The notes below the pieces were generated by a model, which did not search any database, had not been told where the DNA came from, and saw nothing but the letters and a program-made list of their open reading frames with translations. This document shows positions 34,603-44,792 of a stretch of DNA of 64,000 bases, one piece after another. The position numbers were made by a program, and so were the translations under genes. How positions within the stretch are numbered: the stretch's first letter is position 1; each line of letters starts with the position of its first letter. Source of the stretch: Anaeromicrobium sediminis (GTDB lineage: Bacteria; Bacillota; Clostridia; Peptostreptococcales; Thermotaleaceae); assembly GCF_002270055.1 (NCBI RefSeq), contig NZ_NIBG01000001.1, positions 526,030-590,029 of the forward strand, in the 5' to 3' direction.

Positions 34603-35112
34603 TTATCTCCTTACTTTAGAATTCATAAAAGGTTTGTTAGTCAAATTATATATAAATCTATAAATTAATATGGATAATAACGAATTATATACAGTTTCTA
34701 TAAATATTACTTTTTTAAATAATCCAACAAAACTTATATCAAGTCCAATAATCACTCCAATTACATAGTAAATTATATAATATAAAAAAGTAGATACTGT
34801 TGTAAACAAAACTGGAGCTAAGTACGAATCTTTAAATAAAATTCGCTGAAAAATACCCACATTATATCCAATTAACAAATATATTACTCCATTCATTCCA
34901 GGTAATACTCCTCCTAATATATCTTGCAATAGGCCCACACAAACTCCTATAAAAGCACCCTTTTTATTTCCCCATATAAGCGCAAAACTAATTACAATCA
35001 AAAGGGATGTATTTGGTAATATTCCAAAAAGTCTAAAATGTTGGAGTAAGGTTGACTGCAAAGTAATGTTTATTATAACTATTAAACTAGTAACATAAAA
35101 AGCCATTTTCAA
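34603..35112 (-). CDS. mreD: Rod shape-determining protein MreD
   Basis: This small integral membrane protein has about five helices over 169 residues. It begins LIVIINITLQSTLLQHFRL and contains GALIWGNKKGAFIGVCVGLLQDI-like family sequence (GAFIGVCVGLLQDILGG). It lies directly between mreC and the PBP2 gene, spaced 0-2 nt, so the cluster is a single transcript. It assists the MreBC-PBP2-RodA complex. Confidence 0.9.
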   Translation of the reverse strand: MKMAFYVTSLIVIINITLQSTLLQHFRLFGILPNTSLLIVISFALIWGNKKGAFIGVCVGLLQDILGGVLPGMNGVIYLLIGYNVGIFQRILFKDSYLAPVLFTTVSTFLYYIIYYVIGVIIGLDISFVGLFKKVIFIETVYNSLLSILIYRFIYNLTNKPFMNSKVRR

Positions 35113-35952
35113 TTACTCCTCCATGCTATTTTTAGATAATATTATGAAAACCTTATCTATTTTATTAAAGTTTGCTGAAGGCTCAACTTTAATAGTTTTT
35201 AAAAGTTCATCTTCATTTTTAATGACTTCCTTCACTTCACCTATTAAAATCCCTTTAGCATACATACTAAGACCAGAAGTAATTAATTTATCTCCAACTA
35301 GTATTTCCACATCTGGCTCTACTCCACCAATCATATTAGATGTAATGGTTCCTCGTATCACACCTAAATATTGATTATTTCTAAGTACTTGAAAACTTAC
35401 AGAGCTTTTATTGTCTATAATACTAATTACTTTTGAATAGTTATCTCCAACTTCAAATACTCGTCCTATAAGACCCTCTGAGTTCAATACAGTACTATCC
35501 TTTGCTACACCTTGATTTCTACCTGCATCTATAGTAAATGTATTAAACCAGTTCCCAGTTCCTTTAGAAATCACACTAGAACTAATGTAATCGTATTCAT
35601 TTTCAGGCTTTATATAATTAAGTACAGTATATAGTTTTCTCAATTCTTCCAACTCATTTTTTGTTAAGGTTTCTCCTATTAATTGTTTATTTAATTTATT
35701 AACTTCATCCCTTAACTCTTCATTTTCTTTCTTTATTTTTCTAAAAGCCACTAAAGATTCCATAAAATCCCCGGTTGCACGACCCACTTTGTAAAAGGTC
35801 TTTTGTATAGGATTTATGGCCTTATTTACCATGTTCTCTGCTGTGGATGTTTTCATTCTTCCACCTGCAGATATTCCTATTATAATAATGAGAATGATAG
35901 TAACAATTGTTACTATCATCATTGTCCATTTCTTTAAAGAATTCATATTCAA
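35113..35952 (-). CDS. mreC: Rod shape-determining protein MreC
   Basis: One N-terminal membrane anchor (about 10-30) is followed by a coiled coil (about 70-105) and the beta-barrel pair: VISKGTGNWFNTFTIDAGRNQGV, then VLNSEGLIGRV and the VEPDVEILVGDKLITSGLS segment. It scaffolds the elongation complex outside the membrane. It is normal in length and placed between mreB and mreD. Confidence 0.94.
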   Translation of the reverse strand: MNMNSLKKWTMMIVTIVTIILIIIIGISAGGRMKTSTAENMVNKAINPIQKTFYKVGRATGDFMESLVAFRKIKKENEELRDEVNKLNKQLIGETLTKNELEELRKLYTVLNYIKPENEYDYISSSVISKGTGNWFNTFTIDAGRNQGVAKDSTVLNSEGLIGRVFEVGDNYSKVISIIDNKSSVSFQVLRNNQYLGVIRGTITSNMIGGVEPDVEILVGDKLITSGLSMYAKGILIGEVKEVIKNEDELLKTIKVEPSANFNKIDKVFIILSKNSMEE

Positions 35953-35962
35953 CCACCAACTT

Positions 35963-36997
35963 CTATCTTAATCTTTTAGAAGCTCTTTGTAATTTTTGTA
36001 GTATTTCTATGTCTTCAACACTTTTTCCCGTTCCTAATGCAACACAGTCTAGTGGATCCTCTGCTATATGCACTGGCATTCCAGTTTCTTTAGCTACTAA
36101 TGTGTTTAGACCATCTAACAGGGCCCCTCCACCAGTTAATACTATACCTTTCTCCATTACATCTGCTGCTAGCTCCGGAGGTGTTTTTTCTAATGTATAT
36201 TTTATTGCCTCTACTATTGAATTAATTGGTTCATGTAGTGCTTCTAATATTTCAGTAGCATTTATGGTTATTGTCTTTGGAAGACCTGATACTAAGTCTC
36301 TTCCTCTTATCTGCATATTTTGTTCCTTTAATTTAGGGTATGCAGAACCAATAGTAATTTTTACTTCCTCAGCAGTTCGTTCACCTATCATTAGACTTTT
36401 TTCTTTTTTAACATACTGAACTATGGATTCGTCTAATTCATCTCCACCAATCCTAACGGATTTACTAGTTACAATTCCACCTAAGGATATTATGGCTATT
36501 TCTGTTGTTCCTCCTCCGATGTCTACTACCATACTTCCTGTTGGTTCTGCCACAGGAAGACCAGCCCCTATAGCTGCAGCCATTGGCTCTTCTATAAGAT
36601 GTGCCTCTTTTGCTCCCGCTTGAATAGCAGCTTCTTCAACAGATCTACTTTCTACTTCAGTTATACCTGAAGGTACTCCAATAACAACTCTAGGTCCTGT
36701 AAATAGTGATTTTTTAGGATGAGCTCTTTGTATAAAATATCTAAGCATATTTTGCGTAATATCAAAATCTGCAATTACTCCATCTCTCAGAGGTCTAATA
36801 GCTACTATATTTCCTGGTGTTCTACCTATCATTTTTTTTGCTTCTAAACCTACTGCAAGGACTTCTTTTGTATCTTCCCTTATAGCAACTACTGAAGGCT
36901 CACTTACAACTATTCCTTTTCCCTTTACAAACACTAATGTATTTGCTGTCCCTAAATCTATTCCCATATCCTTTGAAAAAAACTTTAAAAATGCCAT
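35963..36997 (-). CDS. mreB: Rod shape-determining actin-like protein MreB
   Basis: It forms membrane-bound actin-like filaments that direct side-wall synthesis. Nucleotide-binding motifs are intact: [13 protein letters not shown] (phosphate 1), [19 protein letters not shown] (phosphate 2) and [14 protein letters not shown] (adenosine). The length, 344 aa, is normal. It heads the mreBCD-PBP2 run and follows radC. Confidence 0.97.
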   Translation of the reverse strand: MAFLKFFSKDMGIDLGTANTLVFVKGKGIVVSEPSVVAIREDTKEVLAVGLEAKKMIGRTPGNIVAIRPLRDGVIADFDITQNMLRYFIQRAHPKKSLFTGPRVVIGVPSGITEVESRSVEEAAIQAGAKEAHLIEEPMAAAIGAGLPVAEPTGSMVVDIGGGTTEIAIISLGGIVTSKSVRIGGDELDESIVQYVKKEKSLMIGERTAEEVKITIGSAYPKLKEQNMQIRGRDLVSGLPKTITINATEILEALHEPINSIVEAIKYTLEKTPPELAADVMEKGIVLTGGGALLDGLNTLVAKETGMPVHIAEDPLDCVALGTGKSVEDIEILQKLQRASKRLR

Positions 36998-37027
36998 TAC
37001 TTGTGCTCCTTCCTGAAACTGCCTTAT

Positions 37028-37732
37028 TTAAATTATAAAACTCTCCTTAAAGCTATAATAAGATCCATCTCCAATTATTATATGGTCTAAAATTTCTATG
37101 CCTACTATATGACTAACTTCTATTAATCTTTTAGTTATATTTATATCCTCTTTGCTAGGGCTCACATCTCCACTAGGGTGATTATGTAGAAGTATCATAC
37201 TAGAAGCACTTCTTCTAATAGCTTGTACAAACACTTCCCTTGGATGTACTAATGAACTATTTAAAGTCCCTATGGAGATAAGCTCAGTTGATATTATTTT
37301 ATTTTTAGTATTTAATAAAATTGTCTTAAAGTATTCTTTATTGTAACAACGCATTTCTTCCATATACATACTAGCTATATCCTTAGGAGATTTAATATTT
37401 ATATTTCTTTTGTTAACGCTCCTAGCTAGTCTTTTCCCTAATTCTATTGAAGATAGAATCTGACAGGCTTTAGTTTTTCCTATCCCCTTAATTTTAGAAA
37501 GTTCTTCTATGGTACAGTTTTGTAAATATCCAATGCCCTTCTCATCTATTGCCAGTATCCTTTGAGCCAAATCTAGGGCAGATGCTTCTTTTGTCCCTGT
37601 TCTTATTATAACAGCTAAAAGCTCCGCATTGGAAAGGGAATTTACTCCCATGTTTACAATTTTTTCCCTTGGTCTCTCTTCCTTATTCATATCCTTTATT
37701 GTGAGGTACATCCTCTCTTTCATCCATATCAC
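37028..37732 (-). CDS. radC: RadC family JAB-domain protein
   Basis: An N-terminal helix-hairpin-helix region (LSKIKGIGKTKACQILSS) is followed by a JAB1/MPN metalloprotease-like domain with the zinc motif LLHNHPSGDVSPSKEDINIT and ILDHIIIGDG. Despite the name, a role in DNA repair is doubtful and the molecular function is unknown. Placement between maf and mreB is the standard Firmicutes arrangement, as in Bacillus. Confidence 0.93.
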   Translation of the reverse strand: MIWMKERMYLTIKDMNKEERPREKIVNMGVNSLSNAELLAVIIRTGTKEASALDLAQRILAIDEKGIGYLQNCTIEELSKIKGIGKTKACQILSSIELGKRLARSVNKRNINIKSPKDIASMYMEEMRCYNKEYFKTILLNTKNKIISTELISIGTLNSSLVHPREVFVQAIRRSASSMILLHNHPSGDVSPSKEDINITKRLIEVSHIVGIEILDHIIIGDGSYYSFKESFII

Positions 37733-38323
37733 CTAAATTAATTTAATGTTAAAATCTTTCCTGAGAATACTGCTCAATCTAGCAATTGGTAGTCCTACCA
37801 CATTAAAATAATCACCTTCAATAGATTCCACAAGGGCTGATCCAATGCCTTGTATTCCATAGGAGCCAGCTTTATCCCACACCTCATTAGTGTTGATGTA
37901 ATTGCAAATATCATCATCACTTAAATCTTTTATTTTTACTTTAGTTTTTTCATAAAACACGACTTTTTTATATGTATTAGCTTTAATTATAGCCACGCCT
38001 GTGATTACATGATGATATGTGCCAGATAATTTCTTTAGGGTATTAAATGCCTCATCATAATTTGCAGGCTTACCTAAAATATGATGATCCTTTACCACTA
38101 TAGTATCTGCACCTATGACAATGCCACCATCATCACATCTTTCTGCCACATCTAAAGTCTTTTGAAAGGCTAAAGCCATGGCTACTTGTTCTGGTATATC
38201 ACCTTCATTTACTTTTTCATCTACTGATGACTTCTCTATTCTTAAATGAATATTAAACTTACCAAGTATTTCTTTCCTTCGTGGCGAATTTGAAGCTAAA
38301 ATTATCTTCTCCATATTTAGCAC
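37733..38323 (-). CDS. maf: Maf family nucleotide pyrophosphatase
   Basis: It hydrolyses non-canonical nucleoside triphosphates (dTTP/UTP class). The family signature LASNSPRRKEIL is at the N-terminus. The catalytic GADTIVV, LGKPAN and GVA segments are present, and YGIQGIGSALVESIEGDYFNVVGLP is diagnostic. It has 196 residues and abuts radC and the DUF4321 gene with no gap. Confidence 0.94.
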   Translation of the reverse strand: MLNMEKIILASNSPRRKEILGKFNIHLRIEKSSVDEKVNEGDIPEQVAMALAFQKTLDVAERCDDGGIVIGADTIVVKDHHILGKPANYDEAFNTLKKLSGTYHHVITGVAIIKANTYKKVVFYEKTKVKIKDLSDDDICNYINTNEVWDKAGSYGIQGIGSALVESIEGDYFNVVGLPIARLSSILRKDFNIKLI

Positions 38324-38572
38324 CTACAATCTAAAAAATATTACCATTCCTATTACTCCACCTAGGACACTGGCTAAATTCATATATAGTTGTAACCCTA
38401 ATGTAAATTTAATGGCCAATAGGTCTATGGTAAATGGTTTAAATCCTATATGTTTACCATGCTTTAGTATCTCAAAAGTATCCTTAAATAAGTCTCCTAC
38501 AACCCCTCCTACTACTATGCCTACTATCATTAGTAGAATAAGCATGGAAACTCCTTTTGATTTACTATTCAT
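38324..38572 (-). CDS. DUF4321 small membrane protein (82 aa)
   Basis: Two predicted membrane helices (about 8-28 and 58-80) flank a short GFKPFTIDLLAIKFTLGL segment, as in DUF4321 proteins found beside maf, radC and mreB in Clostridia. Its start overlaps the preceding gene by 8 nt. The function is unknown. Confidence 0.8.
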   Translation of the reverse strand: MNSKSKGVSMLILLMIVGIVVGGVVGDLFKDTFEILKHGKHIGFKPFTIDLLAIKFTLGLQLYMNLASVLGGVIGMVIFFRL

Positions 38573-39083
38573 ACAACCTCTCCTTACCTATTATTTTATT
38601 TAGATGTTTTGATATATAATTTGACGAAAGGCCAATAAAACACCCTGTGAATAAACTTGTTAACATCATAAAAGGTAAATATGTAAATATAAGCCAATTA
38701 TTTATCATAATACTAGCCACTAATACTTGAGCCATATTATGGAATAAAGCTCCCACAATGCTAACACCTATTAAGCTAAAATATTTATTAAAATTTTTAT
38801 ACATAATCCACATGGCAATAGTACTACTTATGGCTCCTGAAAAACTATAAAAAAATCCCGTCACAGCACCACTTCCCAATGTTCCTACTATGGTCCGTAG
38901 TATTGATACTATTAGGGCATTTTTGAAACCAAAAACAACCAGTGTGACTAAGTTAGATATGTTAGCCAGTCCTAGTTTTGCACCTGGCATTACAAAATTA
39001 ACAGGTATAAAATTTTCTACAATCTGAAGACCTATTCCTATGGCAGTTATAAGCGATAAGTATAGTAATTTTCTAGTTCTCAT
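38565..39083 (-). CDS. Gx transporter family / HepS-like membrane protein (172 aa)
   Basis: It has about five membrane helices and the family sequence FVMPGAKLGLANISNLVTLVV near the N-terminus, then RTIVGTLGSGAVTGFFYSFSGA. It is annotated in relatives as heptaprenyl diphosphate synthase component I or Gx transporter; the fold resembles ECF-type substrate-binding subunits. It lies 13 nt after a NusG-domain-II gene, a pair usually found next to Rnf genes. Confidence 0.8.
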   Translation of the reverse strand: MRTRKLLYLSLITAIGIGLQIVENFIPVNFVMPGAKLGLANISNLVTLVVFGFKNALIVSILRTIVGTLGSGAVTGFFYSFSGAISSTIAMWIMYKNFNKYFSLIGVSIVGALFHNMAQVLVASIMINNWLIFTYLPFMMLTSLFTGCFIGLSSNYISKHLNKIIGKERLYE

Positions 39084-39096
39084 AAATTTCCTCTTT

Positions 39097-39483
39097 CTAA
39101 TAACTCACAATGTCCACATCACTATTATTTGTCTTTAATTTTACAGAAAGCCTGTGAGGAATACAAACTAAAGTTTCATTTGGCTTTTCAATTATGCCAA
39201 GTTTCTCACATATTTTATCCCTACAGTCTGAATTTTCCATCCATACTTTTTTACCTTCTATTTTTACTTCATTATAGCCATGATCACTTTTAATTGGAAT
39301 AGTAGTATATTTAGTATTAGAATCTATAATTAACTTCTTGTATTCTTTTCCATCTAATTGTATTACTAAATACATACTTTCTTCATTAGTTGCCATGTTA
39401 GCAGTCACTTTAATTCCTATTATGGAAGCCGCTATTATAAAAATAATCAATAATTTATCCCATTTCGTCATAATAATCAACAC
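39097..39483 (-). CDS. NusG domain II-containing membrane-anchored protein (128 aa)
   Basis: One N-terminal membrane helix (about 9-28) is followed by a NusG domain-II-like extracytoplasmic domain containing VWMENSDCRDKICEKLGII and CIPHRLSVKL. The conserved cysteines are typical. This family is linked with Rnf and Gx-transporter genes, possibly in flavin or redox handling. It is first in the run toward maf, radC and mreB. Confidence 0.8.
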   Translation of the reverse strand: MLIIMTKWDKLLIIFIIAASIIGIKVTANMATNEESMYLVIQLDGKEYKKLIIDSNTKYTTIPIKSDHGYNEVKIEGKKVWMENSDCRDKICEKLGIIEKPNETLVCIPHRLSVKLKTNNSDVDIVSY

Positions 39484-39704
39484 TTACCTCTATATTAATA
39501 TTTTTTCCAAAATAATCTTTATAATCCATATATTTTTTTCCTTTTAGGCCGTATAATTTGTACATATGTTATATGGCACACTATGGACATTCTAAGTTTA
39601 ACATTTTGACATAAACATGACAAGTATTACATAAAAAGTCTTTTCTTAAAAGATATTTAAGATAATTAAGTTTTCTAAATTATTAAAGAGTTTCATTTGG
39701 AAAA

Positions 39705-39741
39705 GAAAAGAACATACGAAAAATCGTATGTTCTTTTTTCA
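39705..39741 (-). terminator. Terminator after the rnf operon
   Basis: GAACATACGA...TCGTATGTTC forms a perfect 10-bp stem followed by T-rich sequence on the minus strand, 8 nt past the rnfB stop. Confidence 0.88.
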
Positions 39742-39748
39742 ATCTACA

Positions 39749-40732
39749 TTATTTCATTGTTATACATTTCTTAGGACACTTAGCTTCGCAAGCTCCACAT
39801 CCTATACATTTGTCTTCAATGATCTTATGTTTTTGCTTTAATTCGCCTTCAATTGCATCCACAGGACATTGTCTTTTACAAATTGTACATCCTACGCAAC
39901 TTTCTTCTTCTATATAAGCTTTTTTTCTATTCTCTAAATCACCATATATGGCTTTAGTCGGACATTTCTCTACACAAACCATACAATTCGTACACTTTTC
40001 ATAATCTATTTTAGCTAAATTATTTTCAAATGTAATAGCCTCAAATGGACATGATTTAACACAAATCTGACACCCAATACATCCTACAGAACAATTGTCC
40101 TTTACTGTTTTTCCTCTTTCCTTATTGTTACATTCAATAACAACTTCTTGTTCATAAGGAACCATATCAATTACATTCTTTGGACATACATCTAGACATT
40201 TTCCACAAGCTACACACTTGTCAGGATTAATACTAGCCACACCGTCATCAGTAATTTCTATAGCATCAAATCCACAAGCCTTAACACAGGTTCCAAGACC
40301 TAAACACGCATAAGAACAGGATTTAGCTCCTCCACCTAACATGGCTGCAGCTTTACAGTCCTCTATACCTGAGTAATCATATTTTTCCTTGCAATTATCA
40401 CTTGTTCCATTACATATTACACGAGCTACCTTTTTAACTCCACCACCAGCAGAGATGCCCATGATTTCTCCAATCTTTTCAGCACATTCAGAACCTCCAA
40501 CAGGACATCCATTTACAGGTGCTTTTCCTTCTACTACAGCCGTTGCAAATCCTCCACATCCTGGGTATCCACAACCACCGCAGTTAGCACCTGGAAGTGC
40601 TTCTCCAATTGCTGTTATTCTTGGATCTACTTCTACAGCAAATTTTTGTGATGCGAAGGCCAAGCCAGCACCAAAAAGTAGTCCCATACCACCTAAACTA
40701 GCTATTGGAACTAACATAGTTGATAAATCCAT
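39749..40732 (-). CDS. rnfB: Rnf complex subunit RnfB
   Basis: This iron-sulfur subunit accepts electrons from ferredoxin. An N-terminal membrane anchor is followed by the Fe-S domain [12 protein letters not shown] with CPVGG. Six 4Fe-4S ferredoxin-type motifs follow: [63 protein letters not shown] and [12 protein letters not shown]. This is a cluster-rich form (327 aa); many RnfB proteins have only two after the Fe-S domain. It is the last gene of rnfCDGEAB. Confidence 0.96.
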   Translation of the reverse strand: MDLSTMLVPIASLGGMGLLFGAGLAFASQKFAVEVDPRITAIGEALPGANCGGCGYPGCGGFATAVVEGKAPVNGCPVGGSECAEKIGEIMGISAGGGVKKVARVICNGTSDNCKEKYDYSGIEDCKAAAMLGGGAKSCSYACLGLGTCVKACGFDAIEITDDGVASINPDKCVACGKCLDVCPKNVIDMVPYEQEVVIECNNKERGKTVKDNCSVGCIGCQICVKSCPFEAITFENNLAKIDYEKCTNCMVCVEKCPTKAIYGDLENRKKAYIEEESCVGCTICKRQCPVDAIEGELKQKHKIIEDKCIGCGACEAKCPKKCITMK

Positions 40733-40747
40733 GTTTCCCCCTCCTAT

Positions 40748-41329
40748 CTATACAAGACCTGCAAAACCTAAGAATGCAATTGCCATTAAACTTGCAGTAA
40801 TAAGGGCAATTGGAAATCCTCTAAACACTGCTGGTACATCTGAAATTTCAAGTTTTTCTCTAATTCCTGCAAATAATACTATAGCTAAGGTGAAACCTAC
40901 TGATGCAGCAATAGCATTAAAAATTGTTTCTATTAAATTAAAGTTAGATTGAATATTTAATATAGTTAATCCTAAAACTGCACAGTTAGTAGTTATAAGC
41001 GGTAAGAAAACTCCTAGTGCTTGATATAATGTTGGACTTGTCTTTTGAACAACCATCTCAACAAATTGCACTAATGATGCTATAACTAATATAAAGGCAA
41101 TAGTCTGTAAATATCCTAATCCAAAAGCATCTAATATAAAGTGTTGTATAAAATAAGTTATAATAGAAGCTAGTGTCATAACGAAAGTTACGGCCATACC
41201 CATACCACTTGCAGTTTCTACTTGCTTAGATACACCAAGAAACGGACAAATTCCTAAGAATCTTGACAATACAAAGTTATTTACTAATATCCCACTAACT
41301 AATATAACAAATAATCCAGTTACTGACAT
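40748..41329 (-). CDS. rnfA: Rnf complex subunit RnfA
   Basis: This membrane subunit has six predicted helices. Half-repeats beginning [21 protein letters not shown] and [12 protein letters not shown] resemble those of RnfE, showing the inverted pseudo-symmetry of the pair. The Cys residues in GICPF and TNCAV are ligands of a membrane 2Fe-2S cluster shared with RnfE. The length, 193 aa, is normal. Confidence 0.96.
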   Translation of the reverse strand: MSVTGLFVILVSGILVNNFVLSRFLGICPFLGVSKQVETASGMGMAVTFVMTLASIITYFIQHFILDAFGLGYLQTIAFILVIASLVQFVEMVVQKTSPTLYQALGVFLPLITTNCAVLGLTILNIQSNFNLIETIFNAIAASVGFTLAIVLFAGIREKLEISDVPAVFRGFPIALITASLMAIAFLGFAGLV

Positions 41330-41332
41330 ATC

Positions 41333-41935
41333 CTATACCTCCTTTGTCTTCTTCATTACAACGTAGTTGTAAACAGCTAATAATAATCCTAATGCTAAGA
41401 AAGCGCCAGGAGGTAGTATCATAATTAACGCAGGTTGGAATGAAGCTCCAAATAGGGCTTTACCAAATAATGTTCCCGCTCCTAATATTTCTCTTACACT
41501 ACCTAATACAGTTAATGATATAGTAAATCCAAGTCCCATACCAATTCCATCAACGGCAGATGCAATTACATTATTCTTAGATGCGAATGCCTCTGCTCTA
41601 CCTAGTATTAAACAGTTAACAACTATTAATGGAATAAATAAACCTAATTGCTTATCTAATGCAGGTAAATAAGCCTTCATAGCAAGACCTACAACCGTAA
41701 CGAATGTAGCTATTACAACTATAAATATTGGTATACGTATTTTACTTGGAACAACATTTTTCATTGCCGATATTACTATGTTTGCACATATTAAAACTGC
41801 TGTAGTAGCAAGTCCCATTGCTAACCCATTCATAGCTGATGTAGTTACAGCCAATGTAGGACACATACCTAACATCTGTATAAATATCGGGTTTTCAAAT
41901 AAAATACCCGCCATAAATATTTTATCTAATCTCAT
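41333..41935 (-). CDS. rnfE: Rnf complex subunit RnfE
   Basis: It is a paralogue of RnfA with six membrane helices. NPIFIQMLGMCPTLAVT and LIVVNCLILGRAEAFA carry the conserved Cys residues that coordinate the central 2Fe-2S cluster with RnfA. It lies 3 nt upstream of rnfA and 14 nt after rnfG, consistent with one transcript. Confidence 0.96.
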   Translation of the reverse strand: MRLDKIFMAGILFENPIFIQMLGMCPTLAVTTSAMNGLAMGLATTAVLICANIVISAMKNVVPSKIRIPIFIVVIATFVTVVGLAMKAYLPALDKQLGLFIPLIVVNCLILGRAEAFASKNNVIASAVDGIGMGLGFTISLTVLGSVREILGAGTLFGKALFGASFQPALIMILPPGAFLALGLLLAVYNYVVMKKTKEV

Positions 41936-41949
41936 TTCTTCACCCCCGA

Positions 41950-42513
41950 TTACTTTAACTGCTCATTGTATATTTTAATTGCTAAGTTAACACCATCTGT
42001 AACAGCACTTGATGTTATAGTAGCACCTGATATTGAAAGTACTTCATTATCCTTAGGCGCTCCTGATTTAATTACTGCAATTTCTTTATCTGTACTCTTT
42101 TCATTATATTGATCTTTAAATTCACCAGAAGCCTTAGCACCAAGACCTGGAGTTTCTTGGTGAGTACCTATGTTAACACCACTTATAGTGCTATCAGTAT
42201 CTATACCGATCATAACTTCAATAGCTCCACCATATCCACTTTGAGGTAAAGTCTTAATAGTATATCCTATAACTTCTCCATCTTTCTTTCCAGCATATAC
42301 TTCTAAAACATTCTCATAACCACTATATTTATCACTAGATACTTCTTCAAATTCCTTTGCATCTGGTAATACAGTCTGTCTTGCTTCTATATTTGCTTGT
42401 GTTAATTGTTCTTCAATAGGTCCCTTTGTTACATCATAAGTATATGCAAGTATACTAGCAGCAATAGCCGCTATAGCAAATAATATTATTCCTAATTTAG
42501 TAATCTCTCGCAT
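41950..42513 (-). CDS. rnfG: Rnf complex subunit RnfG
   Basis: It has one membrane anchor and an extracytoplasmic FMN-binding domain. SGATITSSAV near residue 165 is the flavinylation motif, with Thr carrying covalent FMN attached by ApbE. GAIEVMIGID and ETPGLGAK are further family features. The 187 residues are normal. No apbE gene is in the window. Confidence 0.95.
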   Translation of the reverse strand: MREITKLGIILFAIAAIAASILAYTYDVTKGPIEEQLTQANIEARQTVLPDAKEFEEVSSDKYSGYENVLEVYAGKKDGEVIGYTIKTLPQSGYGGAIEVMIGIDTDSTISGVNIGTHQETPGLGAKASGEFKDQYNEKSTDKEIAVIKSGAPKDNEVLSISGATITSSAVTDGVNLAIKIYNEQLK

Positions 42514-43452
42514 TTACTTCACCTCCCCAAAAACTCTAGGTCTAGTATATTTCTCAATAAGAGGTGTAGCCACGTTCATTAAAAGAATAGAGTAAGAAAC
42601 ACCTTCTGGGTATCCACCATAGATTCTTATAATAGCTGTTAAGAAACCACATCCTACTGCAAATATAATTTGTCCTTTTTCTGTTACTGGAGATGATGCA
42701 TAGTCAGTTGCCATATATATAGCTCCTAACATTAATCCACCTGCAAACACTTGATATACCATATAACTTATATCAAAGCCACCTAATAAGAAACTCATAA
42801 CTGCAACCGTTGCTATATAAATCACAGGAATTCTAGGAGTGATAACTCCTCTATATACAAGATAAATTCCACCTATAATTAATAATATTGCTGAAGTTTC
42901 TCCTATACATCCTCCAACATTTCCAACTATTAAGTCCATAAATGATGGTAACGCTTGACCTGATGCTTCTCCACCAACTATAGCAAGAGGTGTTGCCGTA
43001 CTCACTGCATCTGTTCCTGGTTTAACCCAAGCAGTCATTTGTACTGGCCAAGATGCTAAAAGCATTGCACGAGCAGCCAAAGCTGGGTTCATAAAGTTAT
43101 GTCCAATACCTCCAAATACTTGCTTTACTATAAAGATAGCAAATATAGAACCAATTGCTGGTAACCACCATGGTGCTGATGCTGGAATATTAAATGCAAG
43201 TAATAATCCTGTTACTACAGCACTCCAGTCATTTATTGTTACTCGTTTCTTAGAAATCTTTTGTATAGCTGCCTCTGTTAATACAGCAGCAATTACTGCT
43301 GATAATATTACTTTAACAGCACCCATTCTAAAATAATATACACCTGCTAAAGTAGCTGGTAATAATGCTATTACCACATCTCTCATTATCTTACTTATGG
43401 ATTCATTCGCCCTTAGATGGGGAGATGATGATACTATAAGCTTATTTTCCAT
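42514..43452 (-). CDS. rnfD: Rnf complex subunit RnfD
   Basis: This membrane subunit (312 aa, about nine helices) carries covalent FMN at a Thr in the DAVSTATPLA segment. It also has GHNFMNPALAARAML and ATDYASSPVTEKGQIIF. Together with RnfG it passes electrons across the membrane coupled to Na+ or H+ export. It ends on the first base region of rnfG with no gap. Confidence 0.95.
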   Translation of the reverse strand: MENKLIVSSSPHLRANESISKIMRDVVIALLPATLAGVYYFRMGAVKVILSAVIAAVLTEAAIQKISKKRVTINDWSAVVTGLLLAFNIPASAPWWLPAIGSIFAIFIVKQVFGGIGHNFMNPALAARAMLLASWPVQMTAWVKPGTDAVSTATPLAIVGGEASGQALPSFMDLIVGNVGGCIGETSAILLIIGGIYLVYRGVITPRIPVIYIATVAVMSFLLGGFDISYMVYQVFAGGLMLGAIYMATDYASSPVTEKGQIIFAVGCGFLTAIIRIYGGYPEGVSYSILLMNVATPLIEKYTRPRVFGEVK

Positions 43453-43469
43453 ATTTATTCCCCTCCAAT

Positions 43470-44792
43470 TTATTTACTTTTTTTCTTCTTTGCTATAATC
43501 TCTCTTTTTGCAACTCTAATTGAATGTAGCAAAGGTCTCTTTGAAGGACAGATAAATGAACAAGAACCACATTCAATACAATCAAGGGCGCGATATTCCT
43601 CTGCCTTATCATACATATCTTTTAATCCATATGCACTAATGTATACTGGTTGTAAAAATGCTGGACAAATTTCTACACATTTTCCACACTTGATACATTG
43701 TTCTGGTTCAGGAAGTCTAGCTTCCTCTGGCGATAATACTAATATACCAGATGTTCCTTTAATAGCTGGTACATCATCAGTATGTTGTGCAAGACCCATC
43801 ATTGGACCACCCATTATTACTTTTCCTGGCGTACCATTGTATCCACCACATTGTTCTATTATTTCATTAAATAAAGTTCCAACTTTTATTAATAAGTTCT
43901 TAGGTTCCTTTATTCCACTTCCTGTAATTGTGGCAATTCTTTCAACTAAAGGCATACCTGTCTTTATGGCAGTTGCTATGGCAGCCGCAGTTCCTACGTT
44001 GTTAACTATAACTCCTACAGCCATTGGTAACCCACCTGATGGTACTTCTCTTTGTGTACAGGCATATATTAACTGTTTCTCAGCACCTTGTGGGTACTTA
44101 GTTTTTAACGCAACTATGCTTATACCTTCTTCGTTTTTAACGCACTCAAGCATTTTTTCTATGGCATCTTTTTTATTGTCTTCGATACCAATGTAGGCTT
44201 TTTTCACATTTACAATTTTCATCATTGCTTTAAGTCCATATACAATACTTTCTGGATCTTCTAACATTAATCTGTGGTCTGCTGTTAGATATGGTTCACA
44301 TTCTGCACCATTTAAAATTATTGTGTCAATATTTGTGTCTGGTGGCGGTGAAAACTTCACGTGCGTTGGGAAGGCTGCTCCACCTAGACCCACTATACCT
44401 GCCTCTTTAACGATTTCTAAAATTTCTTTTCCTGATAGCTCACTAATGTCTCCCTTAGGTAAAACGCTTTCATGAACCGTATTTAATCCGTCAGATTCTA
44501 TTACGATGCATGTAGCTTCACCTGTAGGAGTCTTCATTTTTGCTATCTTCTTTACCTTTCCAGAAACACTACTGTGGATAGGCGCTGATACAAAAGCACT
44601 TGCCTCTCCTATTTTTTGCCCTACCTTAACTTCATCTCCAACTTTAACTAGCGCCTCACATGGAGCTCCTATGTGTTGTTGAAGTGGTATATAAACGACC
44701 TTAGGCTCATTAGCTTTGATTACAGCTAATTTTTCTGTAGCCTTTTTACGATGTGGAGGATGTACTCCTCCTCTGAAAGATAATAGCTTCAT
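43470..44792 (-). CDS. rnfC: Rnf complex subunit RnfC
   Basis: This peripheral subunit oxidises or reduces NAD(H) via FMN. It begins KLLSFRGGVHPPHRK and has GAAFPTHVK, the NGAECEPYLTADHRLM flavin/NADH region, and two 4Fe-4S motifs, CIKCGKCVEICP and CIECGSCSFICPS. The start is set at 44792 because AAGGGGTG precedes it; a GTG at 44801 would lie within that site. It is the first gene of the operon, with palindromic sequence upstream. Confidence 0.95.
   Translation of the reverse strand: MKLLSFRGGVHPPHRKKATEKLAVIKANEPKVVYIPLQQHIGAPCEALVKVGDEVKVGQKIGEASAFVSAPIHSSVSGKVKKIAKMKTPTGEATCIVIESDGLNTVHESVLPKGDISELSGKEILEIVKEAGIVGLGGAAFPTHVKFSPPPDTNIDTIILNGAECEPYLTADHRLMLEDPESIVYGLKAMMKIVNVKKAYIGIEDNKKDAIEKMLECVKNEEGISIVALKTKYPQGAEKQLIYACTQREVPSGGLPMAVGVIVNNVGTAAAIATAIKTGMPLVERIATITGSGIKEPKNLLIKVGTLFNEIIEQCGGYNGTPGKVIMGGPMMGLAQHTDDVPAIKGTSGILVLSPEEARLPEPEQCIKCGKCVEICPAFLQPVYISAYGLKDMYDKAEEYRALDCIECGSCSFICPSKRPLLHSIRVAKREIIAKKKKSK

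Noticed and set aside
40389..40952. 187-codon plus-strand frame opposite rnfB/rnfA
   Set aside because: It is the antisense shadow of Cys/Gly-rich RnfB and spans two real genes.
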